Source: Streptomyces tailanensis (lineage in GTDB: Bacteria; Actinomycetota; Actinomycetes; Streptomycetales; Streptomycetaceae). Taken from it: DNA of 64,000 nt. The stretch spans positions 159,450 through 223,449 of the forward strand of contig NZ_VTHJ01000004.1 of NCBI RefSeq assembly GCF_008386495.1. The letters run 5' to 3'. The notes under the pieces are model-generated. The model did no database searches, was not told the origin of the DNA, and was given only the letters and a program-made list of their open reading frames with translations. Positions 50,504 to 59,046 of this stretch are shown in pieces; position 1 is the first letter of the stretch; every line of letters begins with the position of its first letter. The position numbers were made by a program, and so were the translations under genes.

Positions 50504-51025
50504 ATGGCCACCAGCGACGAGCAGATCACGCAGTTGTTCAAGCGGTTCATGCAGGCGTGGACCGACAACGACGCCGTCGCCTTCGGCGCCTGCTTCACCG
50601 CCGACGCCGACTACGTCTCCTACGACGGCACCCACGCGACCGGCCGACCGGCCCTCCAGGACAACCACGACCGGCTCTTCCGCGGCGTGCTGGCCGGCTC
50701 AGCACTCGTCGGCGACCTGGAGGCGATCCGCCAGATCACCGCAGACGTCGCCATCGTCCACGGCACGGCATCGGTACTGATGCCCTGGCGCTCCAAGCTG
50801 CCCAAGCGACGCCTGTCCCGGCAGACCCTCGTGGTCGTCCGCACCGAACAGGGATGGCGGATCTCCGCCATCCACAACGGACGCGTGCGGCCGGTGACCA
50901 TCCCCGACCATGACGCCTTCCCATCCCGCATGTCCCAGGCGATGAGCCGGATCAGCCAGCGCCTGGGCAGTGGCCGCCCCGTTCCTGGCACCGCGCAGAC
51001 CACCCCGTCCGCGCCCCAGGTCTGA
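50504..51025 (+). CDS. SgcJ/EcaC-like (SnoaL/NTF2-fold) protein
   Basis: A 173-residue protein with an NTF2-like fold: ITQLFKRFMQAWTDNDAVAF, ACFTADADYVSYDGTHATGR and LVVVRTEQGWRISAIHNGRV. SgcJ/EcaC members are annotated as oxidoreductases, but many NTF2-like proteins only bind small molecules. The C-terminal 40 residues are low-complexity. Divergent from and probably controlled by the MarR gene. Confidence 0.82.
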   Translation: MATSDEQITQLFKRFMQAWTDNDAVAFGACFTADADYVSYDGTHATGRPALQDNHDRLFRGVLAGSALVGDLEAIRQITADVAIVHGTASVLMPWRSKLPKRRLSRQTLVVVRTEQGWRISAIHNGRVRPVTIPDHDAFPSRMSQAMSRISQRLGSGRPVPGTAQTTPSAPQV

Positions 51026-51250
51026 CACCGCTACGGACCGCTCAGCCCTGCGCCCCCGACCGGCGCCGTGGTCATCCACCGCAGCGAGCCCTGCGGGTGC
51101 CGACGGAAGCCCCGTACTCCTGGCACCCCAGGAGGCGGTCCGCACTCATCCCTTGGACTCGTTCATCTATCCCGCGACAGGAACGTGAGCATGAGGCAGG
51201 CTGCCGGGATGAGATCTCGAACCGGTGGCATGTGGTGGGGAACGACGATC

Positions 51251-51470
51251 TAAGCGCCGGACCCTGGTGGCTTGGCGAAGTTCTGCGCCGAGCTCCTTGG
51301 TTGGCACATCGGACACGTCGGACACGAGGAGCCGGGAACGGCCATCGTCGCCGCCTCTCCACAGGGACCGTTGTTCGTGTTCCAGTAGGTGGGCGGCCAT
51401 CGGGTTCCGGTGTGGCCTCCGGCCGACGGGGAGCAGCGCCCGATGATGCCCTTCGGCTTCCAGGTCGGCG
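51251..51470 (+). pseudogene. VOC-family (glyoxalase/bleomycin-resistance-like) pseudogene
   Basis: The plus frame reads DPGGLAKFCAELLGWHIGHV, GTAIVAASPQGPLFVFQ, then a TAG stop (51386), then VPVWPPADGEQRPMMPFGFQ. These are consecutive parts of one VOC protein. A TAA stop lies just before the first part (51251) and the last third of the domain is missing. The 520-bp space 51026-51545 holds nothing else clear. Confidence 0.75.
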
Positions 51471-51545
51471 GGACCCCGCCGGACACCCCTTCCGGTCAGA
51501 CGGACGACCACCGGCGGAGGGGGCACCCGCACCCGGGTCGCTTGT

Positions 51546-52022
51546 CTAGGACGTGCGTTCGTGATCGTGGGACGTGGCCAGGGACCACATCACGAAGACG
51601 GCTACGGCGATCGCGATGACGGACCAGACGGGGGCGTAGGGGAGGAACATGAAGTACTCGATGGCGAAGAGGGACGCGAAGGCTATGCCCAGGCCGCGGG
51701 CCCAGTCCTTGCCCTGGAGGATGCCCCAGCCGGTGACGGTGACGATGACGCCCATGACGAGGTGGATCCAGCCCCAGGTGGTGAGGCTGAACTCGAAGAC
51801 GTAGTTGCCGATGGGGGCGTACACGGTGTCCGTGGCGATCCCCGCGATGCCGTTGAGGATGCTCATGATGCCGCCGACCATCATGAGGACACCGGCGAAG
51901 ACCGTGCCGCCGAGGGCCCAGGCCGAACCGGGGTGCCTCGCGTAGGACGGGGTCGGTGTCGAGACGGTCTGCTCGGACCGGGGGGTCTCGCGCGGGGTGG
52001 TGCTGTGCTGGAACTGGGACAT
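51546..52022 (-). CDS. Four-segment membrane protein (DUF7144-like)
   Basis: A 158-residue membrane protein with four segments at about residues 30-52, 72-95, 100-120 and 125-148 (VFAGVLMMVGGIMSILNGIA, WGWIHLVMGVIVTVTGWGIL and following). GAGGAGG lies seven bases before ATG 52022. This small family is common in actinomycetes and its function is unknown. The N-terminal 25 residues are cytoplasmic-like and Thr/Ser-rich. Confidence 0.8.
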   Translation of the reverse strand: MSQFQHSTTPRETPRSEQTVSTPTPSYARHPGSAWALGGTVFAGVLMMVGGIMSILNGIAGIATDTVYAPIGNYVFEFSLTTWGWIHLVMGVIVTVTGWGILQGKDWARGLGIAFASLFAIEYFMFLPYAPVWSVIAIAVAVFVMWSLATSHDHERTS

Positions 52023-52122
52023 GAGGGCCTCCTCGAACGTTCTCGAACGGACGGACAACTCATCCGCAGGTTCGCGCCGCGCGAGGAGGGGCGCATGTGG
52101 TGTGGGCCGAATGGGTGACGCG

Positions 52123-52920
52123 TCAGTGATGCCGGTGATGTGAGTCGATCTTTGTCAGGTAGTCCGCCAGGGCCTTGTCGAAGTCTTTCGGGCGTTCCAG
52201 GTTCGGCAGGTGGGCCGCGCCTTCGATGATCTTGAGGGTGGAGTCGGGGAGGGCCGTGTGCATGGCCTCGGCGTCCGCTACGGGGGTGTAGTCGTCGTCC
52301 GCGCCTACGACGACCAGGGCGGGGACGGTGACCGTTGTGAGGAGGTCGCGGTAGTCGGGGCGTTCCGCTCGGCCGCGCAGGGCTGCCGCCGCGCCCTCGG
52401 GGGCGGTGGTGGTCATCATGCGGTGCACGTGCGCTGTGACTTCGGCGTCCGCGTACGGGGCGATCATTTTGTACAGGACCTCGTCCGCGTAGCCGGTCAT
52501 TCCCTCCTGTAGGAGGCGGTCCGCCATCGCGTTCCGGGTTCGCTTGCCCTCTGGCGTTTCGGCGGCCGGGAAGGTGTCGGCGAGGACGAGACCTCGGATT
52601 CGGTGTGGGAACTGTCGGTAGCACTCCATCGCTATCTGGCCGCCCATGGACAGGCCCGCGAGGACGAAGTCGGTGACGGCGAGATCGTCCAATAGCGCCG
52701 CGACGTCCTCGGCGAACGTCGAGAGCGGGGTGATGCCGGGGATGACCGGGGACTCGCCGTAGCCGCGCAGGTCGGGGGCTATGACTCGGCGGGAGGCGGC
52801 GAACTCGGTGATCTGGGGGTGCCACATCGTGCGGTCGAAGGGGTGGCCGTGGATGAGGACCAAGGGGGACGCGTCCGACGTGACGTCTCCTTTGTCCTCG
52901 TATGCGAGGAAGGGTGCCAT
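52123..52920 (-). CDS. Alpha/beta hydrolase
   Basis: A 265-residue hydrolase. The oxyanion region is LVLIHGHPFDRTMWHPQ, the nucleophile elbow is LAGLSMGGQIA with the catalytic Ser, the acid is in VVVGADDDYTP and the His in GAAHLPNLERP. It may be an esterase or a haloperoxidase-like hydrolase; the substrate is unknown. Divergent from the MocR-type regulator, which could control it. Confidence 0.9.
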   Translation of the reverse strand: MAPFLAYEDKGDVTSDASPLVLIHGHPFDRTMWHPQITEFAASRRVIAPDLRGYGESPVIPGITPLSTFAEDVAALLDDLAVTDFVLAGLSMGGQIAMECYRQFPHRIRGLVLADTFPAAETPEGKRTRNAMADRLLQEGMTGYADEVLYKMIAPYADAEVTAHVHRMMTTTAPEGAAAALRGRAERPDYRDLLTTVTVPALVVVGADDDYTPVADAEAMHTALPDSTLKIIEGAAHLPNLERPKDFDKALADYLTKIDSHHRHH

Positions 52921-53003
52921 GTGTTCGACCCTAGGGTTCCTCAACTCCTCGGCGCAATAAGATCTTTGCCCTCGGTGCAATGTCGAGGGGGAGGCAGTCG
53001 GGC

Positions 53004-54656
53004 GTGAGTGGGGCTGACTATCGGCGTATCGCCGATCGCATCGCGGACGACATCGTCGCCGGGCGGTTGAAGCCCGGCGAGCGGTTGCCGCCGCAGCGGG
53101 TGTTCGCGCGGCGGCGTGGGATCGCCGGGTCTACGGCCGGGCGGGTGTACGGGGTGTTGGTGCGGCGCGGGCTGGTGGTGGGGGAGGTCGGGCGTGGGAC
53201 GTTCGTACGGGCGGCGCCGCCTGTGTCGGCGGGGTGGGCGCTGGCGGAGCCGGCCTCGTCGGCGCCGGTGAATCTGGAGCTCAACTACCCTGCCGTGCCT
53301 GGCCAGTCGGAGCTGTTGGCGGCTGGGCTCGCGCCGTTGCTGCGGGTGGATGTGCTGGGGGATGCGTTGCGTACGGCGCCTGCGACGGGTACGGCCGCCG
53401 CGCGGGAGGCGGCGGCCGGGTTGCTCGCCGTACCGGGGTGGCGGCCGGCCCCGGAGCGGTTCCTCTTCGCCGGGAACGCCCGGCAGGCCATCGCGGGGGC
53501 CCTCGCCCACCTCGTACGGCCAGGGGGGCGGGTCGGCGTGGAGTCCCTTACGTATCCGCTGGTCAAGGAGATCGCCGGGCGGTTGGGGGTGACGCTCGTG
53601 CCGCTCGCGACGGACGGGGAGGGGATGCGGGCGGAGGCGGTTGCCGCGGCGCATCGGGCGGCGCCGTTGTCGGCGGTGTATGTGCAGCCGACGTTGCACA
53701 ATCCGACGTCGGTGACGATGGGGGCGGGGCGGCGGGGGGAACTGGCCGGCGTGGTGCGGGAGTTGGACCTGCCGGTGATCGAGGATCGGATCTGGTCCTT
53801 TCTGGGGGATGCCGGTGAGTTGCCGTTGGCCGCGTACGCGCCGGAGCGGGTGTACGTCGTCGATGGGCTGTCCAAGCGGGTGGCGCCGGGGCTGACGGTG
53901 GGGTTCGTGGTGGTGCCGGAGGGGCGGGGCGAGGTGATGGCGGCCGCGTTGCGTTCCGGGGGATGGACCGCGGGGAGGTTCGCCCTGGAGGCCGGGGTGC
54001 GGTGGATCGGGGACGGGACGGTCGGGCGGTTGGTCGCGGCGAAGCGGGACGATGCGGCGGCTCGGCAGCGGCTGGTCGGCGAGCATCTCGCCGGGTTCGT
54101 CGTACGGGGGGATGCGCGGGCCTACTACGCGTGGTGGGAGCTGCCGGAGCCTTGGCGGGCCGACATGTTCTGCGCGGCGGCGGCTGCGCGGGGGGTGGCG
54201 GTGACGTCGGGGGTGGAGTTCAGCGTGCCGGTGGTGGGGACCGGGCGAAGGGTGGCTGTCAGTGGCCCGGCGGTGGGGGCTGGGCGAGGTTCGGCTGTCA
54301 GTGGCCCGGCGGCTGGTGCCGGGCGGGGGGCGGGTGCGCTTGCCGGCGCTGAAAGGGTGCCGCCTGCGCCCACCCTCCCCCACCCTCGGCTTCTCCCCCA
54401 CTCTCGGCTGCGCTCGAGCGGGGGGACCCCCATGAGCGGGGGGACCCCCATCGCCCCAGCGGCACGATTGCCCGCAGCAACGGCAGGGGGTGGCGACGAC
54501 GCAGGAACGCGAGGGGACGGCGGTGGCGCCGCAGGAACGCGAGGCGCGGTGGCTCCCGCGGCCAGTTGCGTCAGGCTTGGGCTTGCTTCGGTTTCTCTGT
54601 CGGAGTTGGCGGGGGCGTTGCGGGTGCTTGCCGATGTCGCTCGGAGCGGCCCGTGA
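53004..54656 (+). CDS. MocR-type (GntR-HTH plus aminotransferase fold) regulator with in-frame repeat insertion
   Basis: A 550-residue protein. The GntR-type winged helix (RIADDIVAGRLKPGERLPPQ, then RRGLVVGEVGRGTF) is followed by an aminotransferase-like domain with the PLP Lys291 in VDGLSKRVAPGLTVGF. MocR proteins are PLP-responsive regulators. Residues about 407-519 (54225-54560) are not family sequence; they are low-complexity and include a duplicated segment and what looks like a Streptomyces intergenic repeat. The conserved C-terminus resumes with RLGLASVSLSELAGALRVL. GTG 53004 with GGGAGG upstream was chosen over ATG 52980. The 3' end overlaps the convergent gene by 86 bp. Confidence 0.85.
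   Translation: MSGADYRRIADRIADDIVAGRLKPGERLPPQRVFARRRGIAGSTAGRVYGVLVRRGLVVGEVGRGTFVRAAPPVSAGWALAEPASSAPVNLELNYPAVPGQSELLAAGLAPLLRVDVLGDALRTAPATGTAAAREAAAGLLAVPGWRPAPERFLFAGNARQAIAGALAHLVRPGGRVGVESLTYPLVKEIAGRLGVTLVPLATDGEGMRAEAVAAAHRAAPLSAVYVQPTLHNPTSVTMGAGRRGELAGVVRELDLPVIEDRIWSFLGDAGELPLAAYAPERVYVVDGLSKRVAPGLTVGFVVVPEGRGEVMAAALRSGGWTAGRFALEAGVRWIGDGTVGRLVAAKRDDAAARQRLVGEHLAGFVVRGDARAYYAWWELPEPWRADMFCAAAAARGVAVTSGVEFSVPVVGTGRRVAVSGPAVGAGRGSAVSGPAAGAGRGAGALAGAERVPPAPTLPHPRLLPHSRLRSSGGTPMSGGTPIAPAARLPAATAGGGDDAGTRGDGGGAAGTRGAVAPAASCVRLGLASVSLSELAGALRVLADVARSGP
54361..54450. repeat. Streptomyces-type intergenic repeat within the MocR coding frame
   Basis: CTCGGCTGCGCTCGAGCGGG and GGGGGACCCCCAT, the latter twice, are motifs frequently seen in Streptomyces intergenic repeats. 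Here they are translated in frame (PHPRLLPHSRLRSSGGTP). A separate pair of copies of GGCTGTCAGTGGCCCGGCGG lies just upstream. Confidence 0.7.
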
Positions 54657-55512
54657 GCCAGGCCGCCGCGGCCACTGTCAGGCCCAGGGTCAGGAGGGCC
54701 CAGGTCACTGTGCGGAGGGTGGTGGTGAGGGTGTCGTAGACGGCGGTCGCCGCGGCGGGGGAGACGTCGGGGGGGAGGTCCGTGAGGGTGAGGTGGCGGC
54801 CCAGGGCTACGGCCAGGCCGAGAAGGGCGCCGCCCAGGGCCGTGCCGAGGCCGACCGCGCAGACGGCTCGGCGGCGGCGGGTGGCGACGAGGATGCCCCC
54901 GGCGGCCAGTACGAGCGCACCGACCGGGAGCCAGAACGCGGCGACTTCGAGCACGCGATACCCCTTCCGAAGTTGGACCAGTTCCCCGGCCGACAGCACC
55001 TCGATCTCGGTGTGCGCGACCGGGATGCGATGGGCGAACGGCACGTGGTCGCGGACGAGTTGACGCTTGACCCGCTCGCCGACCGGCGCGAGGTCGAGCG
55101 TCACCGGACGCGGCTCGCCGCCAGCGGTACCGCCGTCGGCGCCCCCTCCCCGTACCGCCCGCAGCACCGCGTCGTGCGCCGCCCGGTTCGCCGCGTGCCA
55201 CGCCGTACGGAACGCCTCCGTCTGCGTGAAGGAGCGCGCCGCCTCGTGCGTGAAGTCCCGGAGCGGCTCCCGCAACGGCGGCCCCACCCGCACCTCCCGC
55301 AGAATCCCGGCGGCGACCGCGTCCGCGAGCGCCTCCCGTACGTCCGGGTCGGCCGCCAACGGCGCCACGACCGCCTCGTACCGGCCCCGGTCCGCGATCT
55401 CGTACGTCGCCCACGTGGCCAGCGCGCCCATCGGCGCCAGCAGGCAGGCGAGCAGGGTCAGTACGGCGGACAGAGGGCCGCGAGCGCGACGTGGGAACAC
55501 CTCTTCAGGCAA
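54571..55512 (-). CDS. Integral membrane protein of unknown function
   Basis: A 313-residue protein with one N-terminal membrane segment (about 14-35), a 160-residue extracytoplasmic region containing repeated charged helices, and three C-terminal segments at about 205-228, 233-252 and 275-295. A basic tail follows (RSERHRQAPATPPPTPTEKP). The proposed start is TTG 55512. No enzyme motif is seen. Convergent with, and overlapping, the MocR gene. Confidence 0.65.
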   Translation of the reverse strand: MPEEVFPRRARGPLSAVLTLLACLLAPMGALATWATYEIADRGRYEAVVAPLAADPDVREALADAVAAGILREVRVGPPLREPLRDFTHEAARSFTQTEAFRTAWHAANRAAHDAVLRAVRGGGADGGTAGGEPRPVTLDLAPVGERVKRQLVRDHVPFAHRIPVAHTEIEVLSAGELVQLRKGYRVLEVAAFWLPVGALVLAAGGILVATRRRRAVCAVGLGTALGGALLGLAVALGRHLTLTDLPPDVSPAAATAVYDTLTTTLRTVTWALLTLGLTVAAAAWLTGRSERHRQAPATPPPTPTEKPKQAQA

Positions 55513-55610
55513 GTCCCCCGGCCGCGCCCGCGCGAGCGCTCACGGCCCGCATGCCTGCGAATGGCCCCACAGGACAAGCCGAACGGGGCGGCCCACCCAA
55601 CAGTGTGTGA

Positions 55611-56108
55611 TCACCCCACCCGGCGCCCCGCCGCGTCCTCGTGCGTGTAGTACCGGTAGAACGCCACCGCGAACACCCCCGCCGCGATGCCGAGCGCCAT
55701 GAGCGTGGAGCGCACCACGGTGTGGCCCGCCTGCTGGTACAGGAACCCGAAGGCGCAGCCCGCGAAGGCGGCCCAGAGCAGGGCGTGCCGCTCGCGGCGC
55801 AGGCGGGGTGCGACGGCCTGTACGGCGAGGTAGAGCGCCGCGAAGACGATCGCGGTCCCGAAGCCGAAGAGGACGTTCCAGCCGGTGATGGGGCCGCCGC
55901 TGCGGTTGTTGGCCGCCGCCCAGTAGCCGTAGACGAGGCCGAGGAGCATGGGCAGGACCCAGCGCGTGACGGTGTGGGTGCGCTCGTCGAAGATGTCCGG
56001 GGTGTACGGCGTGCTCGGGGTCCTCGACGCCGGTGCGCCCGGTACGGCCGACGTCCTCGGTACGGGTGTGCCCGGCCGCCTGCCCGGTGTGGGTGCCGCT
56101 TGAGCCAT
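55611..56108 (-). CDS. Small membrane protein of unknown function
   Basis: A 165-residue protein. A Pro/Thr-rich N-terminus (about 40 residues) is followed by four membrane segments from about 50 to 150 (VLPMLLGLVYGYWAAANNRS, FGTAIVFAALYLAVQAVAP and two more). GGAG precedes ATG 56108. It is divergent from the SpoIIE-type phosphatase gene. No family was recognised. Confidence 0.7.
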   Translation of the reverse strand: MAQAAPTPGRRPGTPVPRTSAVPGAPASRTPSTPYTPDIFDERTHTVTRWVLPMLLGLVYGYWAAANNRSGGPITGWNVLFGFGTAIVFAALYLAVQAVAPRLRRERHALLWAAFAGCAFGFLYQQAGHTVVRSTLMALGIAAGVFAVAFYRYYTHEDAAGRRVG

Positions 56109-56213
56109 GGGAGGACTCCTCTCTTCCCTCCGCCCCGATACCAGGGCACACCTGAGAGGGACCCCTGGCAAGTCGGGATGCGAGGCCCGTACCGCCGTGT
56201 TTGGCTGTGGCTC

Positions 56214-57425
56214 ATGCGGATCCGGATGCGGGTGCCGATGCCGCGTGTGCGTCGCCGGGAGCCGGACCTCGTCGAGCGGCAGCAGCTGCTGCGGGTCCGC
56301 GGGCGCAGCATCGCCTGGCTTCCGCCGCTGGTGGTGCTCTGCGCCGTGCCGCTGCTCGACTGGGCGACCGGCGGCGACTTCCGGGTCATCTCGTGGCTGG
56401 TGCTCGTGCCGGGCATCGCCGCGGCCGTCTGCCAGGTGTGGACGACGGGGGTGTTCGCCGGCCTGGCGATGTTCCTGTACGTCCTCGGCGACGACTCCGG
56501 GGCGCGTGAGTACCGCACCGGACTGCCCGACTTCATCCTCGTCGCCCTGGGCGGGCTGCTGTCCGTGCTGGCCTGCACGGTACGGCTGCGGGGCCAGGAG
56601 CGGATGCTGCACATGCGGGCGATCATCGACACCACCAGCCGTATCCTGCTGCGCCGGCTGCCCCCGGACGTCGGCGGACTCGACCACGCCGAGGTGTACC
56701 TCGCCGCCGACAGCCAGGCCCGTGTCGGCGGCGACTTCTACGACATCCAGCCGAGCCCCCACGGCACGCGCGTCGTCATCGGCGACGTCCAGGGCAAGGG
56801 GATCGCGGCGGTGGAGGCGGCGTCCGTACTGCTCGGTACGTTCCGCGAGGCGGCGTACCACGAGCCCGGAGCGGAGGTCGTGGCCGAGCGGCTGGAGACC
56901 CGGATGGTGCGGCACGTGCGCTACTGCGCGCACATCGGCCGCGCCGACGCCGAGCGCTTCGCGACCGCCGTCCTCCTCGACTTCCCCCAGCTGCGCAGCG
57001 AGCGCACCGACTGGGGGCCGGATCTCACCGGTCTCGACGCGGTCACCGTGGGCGTCATCAACTTCGGCCACGAACCCCCGCTCCTGGTCTCCCCCGACGG
57101 CGTACGTCCCCTCCCCCTGCCCGACGGACTCCCGCTGGGGCTCGGCGAGTTGGAGCCGCAGCCGCACCGCCCGTCCACCGTCCGGCTCGCCGCCGACGAG
57201 ACCCTCCTCCTCGTCACCGACGGCGTGACCGAGGCCCGCGACGGCGGCGGCGTCTTCTTCCCGCTCCGCGAGTACGTCGCCGGCGCGCTCGCCGCGGACC
57301 CGCGCGCCACCGAGCCCGACACCCTGGTCCGCCTCGTCCACGAGGGGGTTCTCGCCCACACCGGCGGCCACCTGGACGACGACACGACGATCTTCGCCGT
57401 ACGCCGTGCGGGGCGAGCCCACTGA
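56214..57425 (+). CDS. Membrane-anchored SpoIIE/PP2C-family phosphatase
   Basis: A 403-residue protein. Three or four membrane segments at about residues 35-110 are followed by a cytoplasmic SpoIIE-type PP2C domain (about 165-400): ARVGGDFYDIQPSPHGTRVV, IGDVQGKGIAAVEAAS, VGVINFGHEPPLLVSPDG and LLLVTDGVTEARDGGG, with the metal-binding Asp residues present. It should remove phosphate from an anti-anti-sigma factor of the SpoIIAA/RsbV type. The upstream ATG at 56178 is also possible. No STAS-domain gene is adjacent. Confidence 0.9.
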   Translation: MRIRMRVPMPRVRRREPDLVERQQLLRVRGRSIAWLPPLVVLCAVPLLDWATGGDFRVISWLVLVPGIAAAVCQVWTTGVFAGLAMFLYVLGDDSGAREYRTGLPDFILVALGGLLSVLACTVRLRGQERMLHMRAIIDTTSRILLRRLPPDVGGLDHAEVYLAADSQARVGGDFYDIQPSPHGTRVVIGDVQGKGIAAVEAASVLLGTFREAAYHEPGAEVVAERLETRMVRHVRYCAHIGRADAERFATAVLLDFPQLRSERTDWGPDLTGLDAVTVGVINFGHEPPLLVSPDGVRPLPLPDGLPLGLGELEPQPHRPSTVRLAADETLLLVTDGVTEARDGGGVFFPLREYVAGALAADPRATEPDTLVRLVHEGVLAHTGGHLDDDTTIFAVRRAGRAH

Positions 57426-57507
57426 GCCGGGCCGAGCAGGGGCGAGCAGGGCCTCCCACCCGCCCCTTTCCCCGTTTGCACGCGCAGCGGTTACGGTGCT
57501 GGATGAC

Positions 57508-57546
57508 GTACGTGATCCGTGTACGTGATCGATGTACGTGATCGAT
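57508..57546. repeat. Three tandem 13-bp repeats upstream of the caspase-like gene
   Basis: GTACGTGATCCGT, GTACGTGATCGAT and GTACGTGATCGAT follow one another without gap and end 12 bp before the ATG at 57559. They cover the expected core promoter or leader, so they may be binding sites for a regulator. Confidence 0.85.
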
Positions 57547-57558
57547 GGGGAGGGAACG

Positions 57559-58776
57559 ATGCCCGGAACCGTGCTGCTGCTCGCGGCCTCGCCGGTGGGC
57601 AAGGGGTGCCTGGTGGACGCGGCCTCCGTGCTTCCCGTGCTCGCGGCCGTCGCGCCCGAGGTGCTGTCCGGCACGGGTACGGCGAACGTGGTCGAGCTGG
57701 CCGATCCGCTGGAGCCGCAGGCCGTCCTCACCCGGCTGCGCGCCGCGGCCACCGCGCCCGGGCCGCTCGCCATCTACCTCACCGGCCAGCTCCAACTCGA
57801 CCGCAAGCAGCGGCTCGTCCACCTCGCGCTGGCGCGGACGACTCCCGCGACCGTTCGCTACACCGCGTTTCCGTGGCACTGGCTGGTGGAGGAGCTGCGG
57901 TTGCGTACGCCGGGGTCCACGACGCTGTTCCTCGATCTGCACGCGGACGGGGAGGTGTGGCGGCAGATGGCGGGGCGGCCGCTGGGGGTGGGGCCGGGGG
58001 TGAGTGTGTACGGGCGGATCGCGCCGCCGCCGTCGTCTTCGGCAGCGGGCTTGCGGCGGGGGGTGGCCGTGCCCACGTATATGAAGGCGCTCGCGACGAT
58101 ACTGCGGAGCGGGCAGCGGATGGCCCCTGGCGTGCTGCATGAGCAGGTGCTGGCGCGGACGGGGGGTGCGGGGTACGGGGATGTGGTGCTGGCCTGGGAC
58201 GGGGCGGCGCCCGGCGGTGGTGGCCCCCTTGGGTCTTTCGCCCCCGCCGCCCCTACCCAGTCCCGTCCCCTGGGGGCTGCGCCCCCAGACCCCCGCTGTC
58301 GCCCTTCGGGCTCGTCCTCAAACGCCGGACGGGCTGAGAATGCCGACCCCCACGCCGCCATCACCGCCGCCGTCGAGGCCGGGCGGCATGCCGAAGCCGA
58401 CGCGTTGGCCGTGCGGTGGGAGGCGGAGGCTGTGCGGGAGTTCGGGGACGGGGCGGCCGAGGTGTGGCACTGGCGGGAGGTGCGGGCGGATCTGGCGATG
58501 CTCGCGGGGGACGCGGCGCGCAGTTGTGAGGTGTGGCTGGGGGTGGCCGGGGCGCGGTTGGCGGCGGGGCAGGCCGCGGGGGATCCGGCGGTGGAGGCGG
58601 CCGTCGACCGGGCGCATCATCAGTGGGCGCAGGTCAGCGACGTGGGCCGGGCCCGTGAACTGGGGCTGGTGCTGGCCGGGTTGCGGGAGCGGGTGCCGGG
58701 GCGGCGGGAGGGGGCGCTGGCCCATGTGCGGCAGCGGCTCGTGGAGTTGAGGTCGGCCCAGCACGTGCCCGGTTAG
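57559..58776 (+). CDS. Caspase/CHAT-like protein with altered active site and in-frame repeat insertion
   Basis: A 405-residue protein. The N-terminal 150 residues have the rhythm of caspase-like domains: LLLAASPVGKGCLVDAASVL, a strand ending LAIYLTGQLQLD and another, TTLFLDLHADGEVW. At the usual His site (GHG) and Cys site (DCC) the residues here are GQL and DLH, so protease activity is doubtful. Residues about 216-259 come from an intergenic-type repeat. The C-terminal third is helical and Ala-rich, recalling TPR-like repeats. GGAGGG precedes ATG 57559. The family call is my inference. Confidence 0.5.
   Translation: MPGTVLLLAASPVGKGCLVDAASVLPVLAAVAPEVLSGTGTANVVELADPLEPQAVLTRLRAAATAPGPLAIYLTGQLQLDRKQRLVHLALARTTPATVRYTAFPWHWLVEELRLRTPGSTTLFLDLHADGEVWRQMAGRPLGVGPGVSVYGRIAPPPSSSAAGLRRGVAVPTYMKALATILRSGQRMAPGVLHEQVLARTGGAGYGDVVLAWDGAAPGGGGPLGSFAPAAPTQSRPLGAAPPDPRCRPSGSSSNAGRAENADPHAAITAAVEAGRHAEADALAVRWEAEAVREFGDGAAEVWHWREVRADLAMLAGDAARSCEVWLGVAGARLAAGQAAGDPAVEAAVDRAHHQWAQVSDVGRARELGLVLAGLRERVPGRREGALAHVRQRLVELRSAQHVPG
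58215..58335. repeat. Streptomyces-type intergenic repeat inside a coding frame
   Basis: CTGGGGGCTGCGCCCCCAG and CTCAAACGCCGGACGGGCTG are two motifs that typically occur together in Streptomyces intergenic repeats. Here they lie in frame within the caspase-like gene and encode a Pro/Ala/Ser-rich insert. Confidence 0.75.
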
Positions 58777-59046
58777 TCGAGCCGGGCCGATGAGCCGTCG
58801 TTCCGTTCGTCGTAGATCGATGAGCCGTCGATCTGGGCGAATGCCGGGCCGACCTCGGAGGGGGAGTTGTCCGAGGTCACACCGTTGCCGACGCACCTCG
58901 CACATCCCTCACTCAATCGGGCGTGGCTCCGGAAACGGTCGGATCCGGATCAGAGAATGATCAGAAACCCGTCAAGTGATGGTAATAATCACACCTCACA
59001 GGCCATTCCCAAGTTACGCCGGAGTCAGAAGGCGGTCAGTAGCCGT

